Source: an uncultured Woeseiaceae bacterium
GTDB lineage: Bacteria > Pseudomonadota > Gammaproteobacteria > Steroidobacterales > Woeseiaceae
Reading direction: 5' to 3'
Assembly (NCBI GenBank): GCA_947259285.1
Contig: CAMYMR010000011.1
Location: forward strand, 1-40,307
DNA: 40,307 nt
Every line of letters starts with the position of its first letter. Within the stretch, counting starts at the first letter, position 1. The position numbers were made by a program, and so were the translations under genes. Positions 16,442-24,305 of this stretch are shown here, piece by piece. The notes beneath the pieces are model-generated. The model had not been told where the DNA came from. It ran no database searches and saw nothing but the letters and a program-made list of their open reading frames with translations.

Positions 16442-16457
16442 CTGTATTTTTATACAG
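16442..16457 (-). promoter_or_regulatory. LexA (SOS) box
   Basis: CTGTATTTTTATACAG (plus strand) is a near-perfect match to the LexA operator pattern CTG-N10-CAG with A/T-only centre; the outer six bases of each arm are exactly complementary. It sits in the 46-bp gap between the hydrolase stop (16470) and the helicase start (16423), and its TATAAAAAT core can serve as the -10 region of the helicase promoter. Confidence 0.88.
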
Positions 16458-16469
16458 TACTGGATGCAT

Positions 16470-17351
16470 TTACAAGGTCGGCAGCAGGAATTCCTCGATT
16501 GCAGATGCCAGGGCACCGGGCACCTCGAAGTGCAGCATGTGGCCCCCGCCGTCGATGACGACCTGCCTGTCGCTCGGAAACGAGCGAGGCGTTGCGTCGC
16601 GGAAATAGCGCATGAAACGGCTCTCGCTGCCCAGGATCATCAGCACTTCACCCGTGATGGCACGCCAGCACGCCTCTGCCTCGGCGCGACGGTAGAGCAC
16701 CGGATTCGGCAACTTGTGGCGCGGATCGGCACGCAATCGCGCAACGCCGTCGGACCCCTCTGTCGCCCATTCGTTGGCCACAAAGGTAGATTCGGCGATT
16801 CCCATGATCGGATGCCGCTTCATGATGCGACTGGCCAGCGCGCTCAGGTCGGCGTATTCCGAGAACTGCTGCTCTTCATTCATTGCTTCAATCCAGGCGC
16901 GATATCGCGCCGGCGCATCATCCGGGTTTGAGTCTTCGAGCCCAAACCCTTCGATGTTGACGAACGACTGCACCCGCTCCGGCATTGTCCCTGCGTACAA
17001 TGCGCCGATATTGGCGCCCATGCTGTGGCCAACAAGCCGAATCGGATCATCTGGCGAGATTTCTGCCAGCAACGCGTGCAGATCGGCAAGATAGTCGGGG
17101 AACCAGTAGCTACCGCATGCCGCGGCGGAGCGGCCAAAGCCGCGCCAGTCCAGCGCGACCACACGCCACTCGGCGCTTAATGCATCGACGACGAATTGAA
17201 ACGTTGCGCCGGTATCGCCCCAGCCGTGCAGGTAGACGAGCAAGGGCGCGGCCGGGTTCCCCCACTCGTAGATACAATGATCGATGCCTCGGACAGACAT
17301 CCGTTGCTCATTACGTGGCACTCTCGGCTGGTAAACTTCGTCGACTGGCAT
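16470..17351 (-). CDS. Alpha/beta-fold hydrolase
   Basis: 293 residues with the full hydrolase layout: oxyanion segment YLHGWGDTGATF (HG at 42-43), LDWRGFGRS, nucleophile elbow LVGHSMGA (Ser110) and the catalytic histidine in DGGGHMLHFEVP (about His271). No signal peptide or membrane segment, so it is probably a cytosolic esterase-like or related hydrolase. Substrate unknown. Start ATG 17351; an internal ATG at residue 18 is a possible alternative. It is upstream of the helicase on the same strand, but the helicase has its own LexA-controlled promoter. It diverges from the SLC13-type permease. Confidence 0.85.
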   Translation of the reverse strand: MPVDEVYQPRVPRNEQRMSVRGIDHCIYEWGNPAAPLLVYLHGWGDTGATFQFVVDALSAEWRVVALDWRGFGRSAAACGSYWFPDYLADLHALLAEISPDDPIRLVGHSMGANIGALYAGTMPERVQSFVNIEGFGLEDSNPDDAPARYRAWIEAMNEEQQFSEYADLSALASRIMKRHPIMGIAESTFVANEWATEGSDGVARLRADPRHKLPNPVLYRRAEAEACWRAITGEVLMILGSESRFMRYFRDATPRSFPSDRQVVIDGGGHMLHFEVPGALASAIEEFLLPTL

Positions 17352-17497
17352 ACTTCAATACTTGCACAACTTTGCCGCTCGATGCATCGGCCGCGATGAT
17401 CGGATATCCATTAGCATTACGCTTTTCGTCGTCATGTCGTGTATAAACAGGCTCAATAAACCCAACCTGTAGTTCGACCCACCTGACCATAGCCTTA

Positions 17498-19861
17498 ATG
17501 ACCTTCGAAATCGCACTGGTCCTTGGAATCCTGGCAATTTCGCTGGTCCTCTTTATCAGTGAAGTGGTTCGCATGGACCTGGTCGCGCTGCTGGTCCTGG
17601 GCGCGCTCGCCGTGACGGGCCTCGTTGATTCTTCGCAGGCGTTCGCCGGCTTCAGCAACAGCGCCGTAATCACCGTCTGGGCCATGTTTATCCTGAGCGA
17701 GGGCCTGACCCGCACCGGTATCGCCGACATCATCGGGCGACAGGTCATGCGTATCGGCGGAAAGCGCGAGGTTCCGATGATCCTCGTAATCATGGTCACC
17801 GGCGCGGTTCTCTCGGCTTTCATGAACAACATCGGCGTGGCCGCGCTCATGCTGCCGGTTGTTGTAGGCGTTGCGCGTCGTACGCGTATCCCCGCGTCGC
17901 GGCTACTGATGCCGCTCGCGTATTCCACGTTGCTGGGCGGCCTCATGACGCTCATCGGCACGCCGCCAAACCTGCTGATCAGCGAATCCATGGCGCTGAA
18001 CGGACTCCGGCCGTTCGAACTCTTTGATTTTACGCCATTAGGCGGAGCCGTCATGCTGATCGGCGTGCTGTTCGTCGCACTCGCCGGACGATTCCTGTTG
18101 CCGACGACCCGCGGCGAACGCGACAAACACGTCAGTCAGCGCAGCCTGCGGGCACGGTACAAGTTGCAGGAACGCACGTTCATGCTGCGCGTTCCGCGAG
18201 ATTCCATACTGGTAGGCAAGTCGCTGGCAGACAGCCGTATCGGGGCATCGACGGGCCTGATTATTCTCTCCCTGCATCGAGGCGGCCGCAGCGACACATT
18301 GCCGAGTCGGCAGACGATCATTCAGGGTGGGGACGGCATTCTCGTCCAGGGACGCCTCGATCAGTTTCGCGAGCTGCGGCGCTGGAGCGATCTCGTCATC
18401 GAACGTGAAGCGCCGGTCCTGAAGTCGATGGTCGCCTCCAAAGTCGTCTATGCGTCGGTGACGCTGGCGGAAGGATCGCCGGTCGTTTCGGAGCTGGTGC
18501 GACACGCCGCATTTCGATCCCGGTTCGACGTTGCCGTCGTCGGCATATTGCGACGCGACGGCTATCGCCTGACCAACCTCGCCTATGTGCCGCTGCGGGC
18601 GAACGACAAAGTGATGGTGCAGGGCGAAATAGAGGCGATCGAGCAACTGGACAAGTTCCCCGACTTCACCAACGTCGAAGTCTTCACACCGGAACAGCTC
18701 GCCGAAAAATACCATGCCGATGAACGCATGTTCGTCGTCAGGCTGCCGAAGCACAGCGGACTCGTCGACGAAACGCTGGGTAAGAGCCGCCTCGCGGACG
18801 TCTTCGACTTCCGAGTCCTTGCCGTGTTCCGCGATGGCGAGCTCAACGTGATGCCGCGCGGCGATGAGGTCCTTTCGGGGGGCGATCTGCTCCTTATCGA
18901 GGGGCAGCACAGTGACCTCGACGTTCTGCGCGGCCTGCAAGAACTGGAAATCGACACTAAGGTACCGGCAAATGTGTCCGCCTTCGAATCAGAGCGCCTG
19001 ACGCTGATGGACGCGACGCTGGACCCCCGCAGTAGCCTTGCGGGCAGATCAGTTGGCGAGCTCAATTTCCGGGAGCGTTATGGCATCGAGCTGGCGGGAA
19101 TTTGGCGCGAGGGCGAAACCATTGGGACGGATCTCGCCGATGAACGTCTCCAGGTGGGCGACGCGCTGCTGCTGCTGGGCCCTCGCGACCGACTGCAGCT
19201 GCTGTCGTCCGACCCCGATTTCCTGATTCTCACGCCGCTAGGGCAGGAACCGCCCGATACACGACGCGCCCCGCTTGCAGCAGCGATAATGCTAGGCGTG
19301 GTAGTCACCGTGATGCTCGGCTATGCGCCCATCTCGATTTCGGCGGTCATCGGCGGAACAATCATGGTGCTTACGGGATGCCTGAACATGGAGCAGGCCT
19401 ATCGCGCAATCGACTGGCGGGCGATTTTCCTGATCGCCGGCATGCTTCCTCTGGGCACGGCGATGCAGGATACGGGAGCGGCCACCTACCTGGCGGACCA
19501 GGTCATGCAGCTGCTTGGCGATGCCGGTCCGTGGCCGGTGATCATGGGCCTTTATATCCTCACAGCGATGGCGACGATGATTATCCCGACCGCCGCCCTG
19601 GTTGTACTGATGTCTCCTATCGTCCTGTCCGCAATGTCCGATATGGGGCTGGCACCAGAAACAGCAATGATGGCGGTTGCGATGGCGGCGTCCGCCAGTT
19701 TCACGAGCCCTATCTCGCACCCGGCTAACATTCTTGTCATGGGTCCAGGCGGCTACCGGTTCGTCGATTACCTGAAAGTCGGTGTGCCATTAACGATCGT
19801 GGTCTTCATAACGGTCATGGTCTTGTTGCCAATAATGTGGCCACTGACCCCTGCGGTTTAG
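17498..19861 (+). CDS. SLC13-family permease with four RCK_C-like domains
   Basis: 787 residues. An N-terminal membrane half (about 1-205, with ALVLGILAISLVLFISEVV, AFMNNIGVAALMLPVVVGVAR and the conserved LIGTPPNLLIS) and a C-terminal membrane half (from about 590) make up the anion:sodium symporter fold. Between them lie four cytosolic RCK_C/TrkA-C-like modules (about 215-290, 305-385, 405-475, 490-570), each with the RxxD...GD.LLL.G pattern. Transported ion unknown; relatives carry sulfate or dicarboxylates. RCK_C modules usually bind small ligands and gate transport. Start ATG 17498 lacks a strong Shine-Dalgarno. The reductase gene follows by 48 bp. Confidence 0.88.
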   Translation: MTFEIALVLGILAISLVLFISEVVRMDLVALLVLGALAVTGLVDSSQAFAGFSNSAVITVWAMFILSEGLTRTGIADIIGRQVMRIGGKREVPMILVIMVTGAVLSAFMNNIGVAALMLPVVVGVARRTRIPASRLLMPLAYSTLLGGLMTLIGTPPNLLISESMALNGLRPFELFDFTPLGGAVMLIGVLFVALAGRFLLPTTRGERDKHVSQRSLRARYKLQERTFMLRVPRDSILVGKSLADSRIGASTGLIILSLHRGGRSDTLPSRQTIIQGGDGILVQGRLDQFRELRRWSDLVIEREAPVLKSMVASKVVYASVTLAEGSPVVSELVRHAAFRSRFDVAVVGILRRDGYRLTNLAYVPLRANDKVMVQGEIEAIEQLDKFPDFTNVEVFTPEQLAEKYHADERMFVVRLPKHSGLVDETLGKSRLADVFDFRVLAVFRDGELNVMPRGDEVLSGGDLLLIEGQHSDLDVLRGLQELEIDTKVPANVSAFESERLTLMDATLDPRSSLAGRSVGELNFRERYGIELAGIWREGETIGTDLADERLQVGDALLLLGPRDRLQLLSSDPDFLILTPLGQEPPDTRRAPLAAAIMLGVVVTVMLGYAPISISAVIGGTIMVLTGCLNMEQAYRAIDWRAIFLIAGMLPLGTAMQDTGAATYLADQVMQLLGDAGPWPVIMGLYILTAMATMIIPTAALVVLMSPIVLSAMSDMGLAPETAMMAVAMAASASFTSPISHPANILVMGPGGYRFVDYLKVGVPLTIVVFITVMVLLPIMWPLTPAV

Positions 19862-19909
19862 TGCCCCGGTGGAATAAAACAATAATTAAGGCAGATCGAG
19901 GAGTAACGC

Positions 19910-21133
19910 GTGACCAACAATGTCGTGATTGCAGGCGCAGGCCATGCCGCCGGTCAGGCGGTGGTTACACTGCGTCAGGAAAAGTTTACCGGCCAGATCG
20001 TGCTCATCGGAGATGAACCTTACCTTCCTTACCAGCGGCCGCCGCTTTCCAAGAGCTTCCTTGCGGGCGAGATGCCTGCCGAGCGCCTCTACTTGAAGCC
20101 GGCAAGTTTCTACGACAACCCCGGGATTGTCCTCAGACTGAATACGAGAATCACGAGCGTCGATCCCGGCGGAAGATCGCTGGCGATCAGCGACGGCGAC
20201 GTTATTGACTACGATCGGCTCATTCTGTCGCTTGGATCCCGCGCCAGGCCGTTACCGATCGACGGCACCGATCTTGAGCACGTGCATTACTTGCGCACCA
20301 TCGCGGATGTCGAGGCCATCCGCGCCGAGCTGGACGTCGGGCGACGTCTCGTCGTTATCGGCGCAGGCTACATCGGGCTGGAAGTTGCCGCCGTCGCGCG
20401 TCAGCAGGGTCTCGATGTGACCGTCATAGAAATGGCTGACCGGGTGATGAGCCGAGTTGTATCACCCGAAATATCGGACTTCTATCAGATTGAACACGCC
20501 AATCACGGCGTGAAGCTCAGGCTCTCCACGGGCGTCAAGGCACTGCATGGCAAGAAGCGCGTCAGACAGGTGGAACTCGACAACGATGAGACCGTTCCCG
20601 CAGACTTCGTAGTCATCGGCGTTGGCATCTTGCCCAATACCGAACTCGCAGAGCAGGCGGGCCTCGCAGTCGATGACGGCATTACTGTTGACGACCACTG
20701 CCAAAGCAGCGACCCGAATATATACGCCATCGGTGATTGCACATCGCATCCAAACGGCATCTATGATCGACGCCTGCGCCTCGAGTCGGTACACAATGCG
20801 CTCGAGCAGGCCAAAACCGCGGCGCGAAATATTTGTGGAAAAGATACCCAATACTGTCAGGTACCCTGGTTCTGGTCGGACCAGTACGACCTGAAGCTGC
20901 AGATCGCGGGCTTGTCTGACGGATACGACGACGTCGTTATACGCGGCAACCCGGCTGAAAGATCCTTTTCCTGCCTCTATCTCAAAGACAGCCGACTTAT
21001 TGCTCTGGACGCCGTTAACTCTGCCAGGGATTTCATGCAGGCAAAGTCGCTAATCGCTGCTCGTGCGGCATTGCAGGCCGACCGGCTTGCGGACCCGAAC
21101 ACTGCTTTGAAGGAACTGTCGACTGACGCCTGA
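19910..21133 (+). CDS. FAD-dependent ferredoxin/rubredoxin-reductase-type oxidoreductase
   Basis: 407 residues in the pyridine nucleotide-disulfide oxidoreductase superfamily. It has an N-terminal FAD motif (VVIAGAGHAAGQAV), the EPYLPYQRPPLSKSFL segment typical of oxygenase-linked ferredoxin reductases, an NAD(P)H motif (LVVIGAGYIGLEVAAVA near 150), the second FAD motif IYAIGDCTSHPN, and a C-terminal reductase domain (VPWFWSDQYDLKLQIAG). It would pass electrons from NAD(P)H to a small ferredoxin or rubredoxin; no such partner or oxygenase gene is next to it. GTG start at 19910 has GAGGAG 7 nt upstream. Possibly co-transcribed with the permease, but no functional link is evident. Confidence 0.9.
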   Translation: MTNNVVIAGAGHAAGQAVVTLRQEKFTGQIVLIGDEPYLPYQRPPLSKSFLAGEMPAERLYLKPASFYDNPGIVLRLNTRITSVDPGGRSLAISDGDVIDYDRLILSLGSRARPLPIDGTDLEHVHYLRTIADVEAIRAELDVGRRLVVIGAGYIGLEVAAVARQQGLDVTVIEMADRVMSRVVSPEISDFYQIEHANHGVKLRLSTGVKALHGKKRVRQVELDNDETVPADFVVIGVGILPNTELAEQAGLAVDDGITVDDHCQSSDPNIYAIGDCTSHPNGIYDRRLRLESVHNALEQAKTAARNICGKDTQYCQVPWFWSDQYDLKLQIAGLSDGYDDVVIRGNPAERSFSCLYLKDSRLIALDAVNSARDFMQAKSLIAARAALQADRLADPNTALKELSTDA

Positions 21134-21146
21134 CTTTTGGCCGGTA

Positions 21147-21857
21147 TTACTCTTCCGAGGTCGCCGTCTCGAAACCGTCGGTAATCGCAGGCAGCTCGAT
21201 AAGCAGGCGGCCGTCAGCAGAGATAGGTCCACTATCAGCTGAATAGGCACGCGCCGACAGCGATTCGACGCCCAGCATTTCCAAGCCTCGCAGTGAGCCG
21301 ACGCCGCCGGTCACAGCAGCGGTGCCTAATGGTTCCGGACCGTCCGTCAGGTCGCCAATCCAGTTGCCCTTCCAGGCGTTCGCGCCACTACGGTACGCCG
21401 GCACCGCGACGTCACGAAGGAATGTCCAGTAGTTCTCGGATTGTTCCATGAACAGGCTTCCGCGATCGGGCATATACACGTACCAGACGCTGTCGACCAG
21501 AGCCTTACCGCTCAGCAGTCGGGTACGTTCAGAGAGTGAAGAAAACTTTATGCCGATACCGGCAGTCTGGCCACGCGCATCTCGCATCACCGTCGCCATC
21601 GCACTCGTGCTGCGTATGGGCGCTTCCCACAGCTGCAGAACCTTTTCCGGAAACGGCTTCTTCTGCGAATCGCCGTTATTCGTAAAGACGATCGAGTCGG
21701 AAGGCACGGCCGAGTAATTCAGCGTAATCAATTCTGAATCGGTGACCGCGAGTGGTGAAATCCCTCGGTCCACGACAAACGGATTGTAGACCATCGCTAC
21801 GGCAAACACAGCCGCGCCTGATAGAAGACCAAGAACCAAAGCAATCAGGTATTTCAT
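21147..21857 (-). CDS. Membrane-anchored hypothetical protein, paralogue of upstream gene
   Basis: 236 residues with one N-terminal membrane helix (YLIALVLGLLSGAAVFAVAMV) and the rest probably periplasmic. Landmarks are VPSDSIVFTNNG, QLWEAPIRSTSAMATVMRD, VDSVWYVYMPDRGSLFM, and a C-terminal GRLLIELPAI. These line up in order with VPMDRILVGAPG, VRVELFKIRNSRDSV, VIEWVLHLPARGSVYI and GRIELVTTF of the preceding gene, so the two are diverged duplicates. The ATG shares one base with that gene's stop (TGATG), which indicates translational coupling. No enzymatic motif is visible and I do not recognise the family. Confidence 0.75.
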   Translation of the reverse strand: MKYLIALVLGLLSGAAVFAVAMVYNPFVVDRGISPLAVTDSELITLNYSAVPSDSIVFTNNGDSQKKPFPEKVLQLWEAPIRSTSAMATVMRDARGQTAGIGIKFSSLSERTRLLSGKALVDSVWYVYMPDRGSLFMEQSENYWTFLRDVAVPAYRSGANAWKGNWIGDLTDGPEPLGTAAVTGGVGSLRGLEMLGVESLSARAYSADSGPISADGRLLIELPAITDGFETATSEE

Positions 21858-22423
21858 CAGATCGCTTCCGGCCTGCCTGCGAACGTCGTGACCAGCTCGA
21901 TGCGCCCGGCGGGCGCATCTTCGTCACCGCTGGTATCCGGCATCCAGCGCTCGGTCATGAATCCGCCAAGTTCACCGAACTCACGCGAGCCTGCCCGAAA
22001 CTCTCCCCTGCGGTAGCCACCGTCAAGTGCGTCGGGCTGCATGTTGATATAGACCGAGCCGCGTGCGGGCAGGTGCAAGACCCATTCGATCACATCTTCA
22101 GGTCCGTCTTTCGCCGCCGTTCTCGCCGCAACTCCGACAACGCTATCGCGCGAATTACGGATTTTGAACAATTCGACACGAACGCTCTGAAGTATTGGAT
22201 CGCTTGGCCACGTCATCCCGTCTGGCAGCGGCGTGTCTCTGCCTGGCGCGCCGACCAGGATCCGGTCCATAGGCACGTTGACATGGAATGCCTCCACGTT
22301 CTTGCCGTTGGGTCCGACGGAGACAATCGATGCCTCACGATGCTGATCCACAACAGGGTACAGGTACAGGAAAACGGCGGCGCCGATGACGCCGAGCAGG
22401 ATTCCAGCGATAAATGTTTTCAA
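21857..22423 (-). CDS. Membrane-anchored hypothetical protein, first of a paralogous pair
   Basis: 188 residues using TTG 22423. I chose this start because the alignment with the downstream paralogue begins here (LKTFIAGILLGVIGAAVFLYLY against MKYLIALVLGLLSGAAVFAVA) and because GGTGGAG lies about 8 nt upstream; the frame is open further, to 22477. One N-terminal membrane helix, then a probably periplasmic domain with LHLPARGSVYINMQPD and a final GRIELVTTFAGRPEAI. First gene of a two-gene minus-strand operon. No recognisable catalytic motif; function unknown. Confidence 0.72.
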   Translation of the reverse strand: MKTFIAGILLGVIGAAVFLYLYPVVDQHREASIVSVGPNGKNVEAFHVNVPMDRILVGAPGRDTPLPDGMTWPSDPILQSVRVELFKIRNSRDSVVGVAARTAAKDGPEDVIEWVLHLPARGSVYINMQPDALDGGYRRGEFRAGSREFGELGGFMTERWMPDTSGDEDAPAGRIELVTTFAGRPEAI

Positions 22424-22658
22424 CAAAACAGCTCCACCTGGCAACACACGCGCGCCAAAACCAGTCGTAGACGCCAAGTTTAGTTAAATTGCAGCGATGG
22501 TCACACCGGATGACCCGGTTTTTGTGACGAAACGCACAACAATGGGTACTTGATAATCAAAAATCCACGGCGGAGGCGATTCACGCGCTTCCCTCGGATC
22601 GCCGGGTCCCTATACACTTTGGCAAAACCGGAACCCTTGAGGGCGGGAGCGAAACGTC

Positions 22659-23399
22659 ATGAATACGCCGATATGCCTCTGGTCTGGTCCTCGCAACGTC
22701 TCCACCGCGCTGATGTACAGTTTTGCAGAGCGCCCGGACATTCATGTTGTCGATGAGCCCTTGTATGGGCACTATCTGCTCGTCAGCGGTGCTGACCATC
22801 CTGCGAGAGACGCAATCATGAGCTCCATGAACTGTGACGGATACGCCGTCATGCGTGAACTCATCGAACAGCAGCGACAGGATTCCGCCCGACGGCTTTT
22901 TCTCAAACACATGGCACACCATCTCGTCGACCTGGACCTCGACTTTCTCAGGGAAACCAGCAATATCTTCCTGATCCGTGACCCCCGCGAGATGCTACCT
23001 TCGCTGACGATCCAGCTTCCCCGTGCAACGCTCCGGGACACCGGCCTGAAGCGGCAGTGGGAACTGTTCGAAGACCTTAGCCGCGCAGGGCAGCATCCGG
23101 TGATTCTGGACTCGCGCGAACTGTTGCGGGACCCGGCTGGGATCTTGAGGCGGCTGTGTGAGCATCTCGGACTGTTGTTCGATCCTTGCATGCTTAGCTG
23201 GGAAGCGGGGCCGCGAGCGGAGGACGGCGTTTGGGCGCCACATTGGTACCATGCGGTTCATCGAAGCACAGGCTTCGCACCGTATCGGGCAAAAGAGGAG
23301 TTTCCAGATCACTTGCAGCCCTTGCTCGACGAATGCAAGCACTGGTACGACAGGTTGTTCGATAATGCCCTCACCAGCACTGCCACCCCAACGGAGTAA
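22659..23399 (+). CDS. Sulfotransferase-like P-loop protein
   Basis: 246 residues. The start WSGPRNVSTALMYSFAERPD (about 8-27) is a P-loop-like 5'-phosphosulfate-binding segment, and NIFLIRDPREMLPS (about 101-114) matches the 3'-phosphate-binding motif of PAPS sulfotransferases. Acceptor substrate unknown, and real sulfotransferase activity is not proven by motif alone. ATG 22659 has GGGAG about 9 nt upstream. The stop lies 6 bp before the start of a class IV aminotransferase, whose ribosome-binding site (GGAG) is in the end of this gene, so the two form one operon and probably act on the same pathway. Confidence 0.82.
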   Translation: MNTPICLWSGPRNVSTALMYSFAERPDIHVVDEPLYGHYLLVSGADHPARDAIMSSMNCDGYAVMRELIEQQRQDSARRLFLKHMAHHLVDLDLDFLRETSNIFLIRDPREMLPSLTIQLPRATLRDTGLKRQWELFEDLSRAGQHPVILDSRELLRDPAGILRRLCEHLGLLFDPCMLSWEAGPRAEDGVWAPHWYHAVHRSTGFAPYRAKEEFPDHLQPLLDECKHWYDRLFDNALTSTATPTE

Positions 23400-23405
23400 C
23401 GTCAA

Positions 23406-24305
23406 TTGAACGTAGTCGACCCACGTAACGCCGATATCCTGGTTTTCGTCAATGGACAGATGAGGCCGCGTTCCGAGGCCTCCGTATCGGTCTTCGACAG
23501 CGTCGTTCAAGGCGGCGACGCAGTCTGGGAGGGTTTACGCGTCTATAACGGGCGCATAGCGGCGCTGGACGCGCACCTGCAGCGCTTGCAGAACTCGGCC
23601 CACGCGCTGCTGTTCTCGGATGTGCCCTCATGCGATGACGTACGCAGCGCGATCTTCGATACGCTGCAGGCCAACGGCATGCGGGATAATGCGCATATTC
23701 GCCTGACGCTGACGCGCGGTGAGAAAGTAACGTCGGGAATGAACCCGCGTTTCAATCAGTCAGGGTGCACGCTCATCGTTCTTGCCGAATGGAAACCGCC
23801 GGTGTACTCCGACAGTGGAATTCGTGTGATTACAGCGTCGACCCGGCGCAACACGTCGCAATGCCTCGATTCGAAAATTCATCACAACAACCTGCTCAAC
23901 AACATCCTCGCGGCGATTGAAGCGAACGTCGCAGGAGCAGACAGTGCGATCATGCTGGATGTCGATGGTTTCGTTTCGGAAACCAATGACACTAATCTTT
24001 TCATTGTGAAAGACGAGGGCGTCCAGACGCCGCATGCCGACAGCTGCCTGCCCGGCCTCACCCGAAAAATGATACTCGACATTTGCAGCGAGCGAGATAT
24101 TCGCGCAGCTGAACGTACGCTGTCACTCACGGATGTCTATACGGCGGATGAGGTTTTTACCAGCGGCACCATGGGCGAGTTGACACCCGTGCTGGAGGCC
24201 GACGGTCGGGTCATCGGCGACGGCAAGGTTGGTCCGGTGACGAGCAGGCTGCAAAGCCTGCATCGCGACTACGCTTTCGAGACCGGCTCGCCCCTTCCGT
24301 TCTGA
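23406..24305 (+). CDS. Class IV (branched-chain type) aminotransferase
   Basis: 299 residues, the usual length for BCAT/D-amino-acid transaminase/ADC-lyase fold type IV enzymes. The PLP lysine is Lys157 in CLDSKIHHNNLLNN, followed by VDGFVSETNDTNLFIV with the conserved glutamate near 190 and the phosphate-binding TSGTMGELTPV. It could act on branched-chain or related amino acids, but ilvE identity is not assured: the gene is coupled to a sulfotransferase-like gene rather than to ilv genes. TTG start at 23406 with GGAG 9 nt upstream. The stop abuts the stop of convergent gshA with no intergenic bases. Confidence 0.85.
   Translation: MNVVDPRNADILVFVNGQMRPRSEASVSVFDSVVQGGDAVWEGLRVYNGRIAALDAHLQRLQNSAHALLFSDVPSCDDVRSAIFDTLQANGMRDNAHIRLTLTRGEKVTSGMNPRFNQSGCTLIVLAEWKPPVYSDSGIRVITASTRRNTSQCLDSKIHHNNLLNNILAAIEANVAGADSAIMLDVDGFVSETNDTNLFIVKDEGVQTPHADSCLPGLTRKMILDICSERDIRAAERTLSLTDVYTADEVFTSGTMGELTPVLEADGRVIGDGKVGPVTSRLQSLHRDYAFETGSPLPF

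Noticed and set aside
18038-18940. 300-codon open frame opposite the SLC13 permease
   Set aside because: Antisense to a strongly supported gene; low-complexity and no start signal.
22501-22527. ACCGG-ATGAC-CCGGT hairpin followed by TTTT as a terminator
   Set aside because: No plus-strand gene precedes it; stem is only 5 bp. Could be part of the promoter region between divergent operons.
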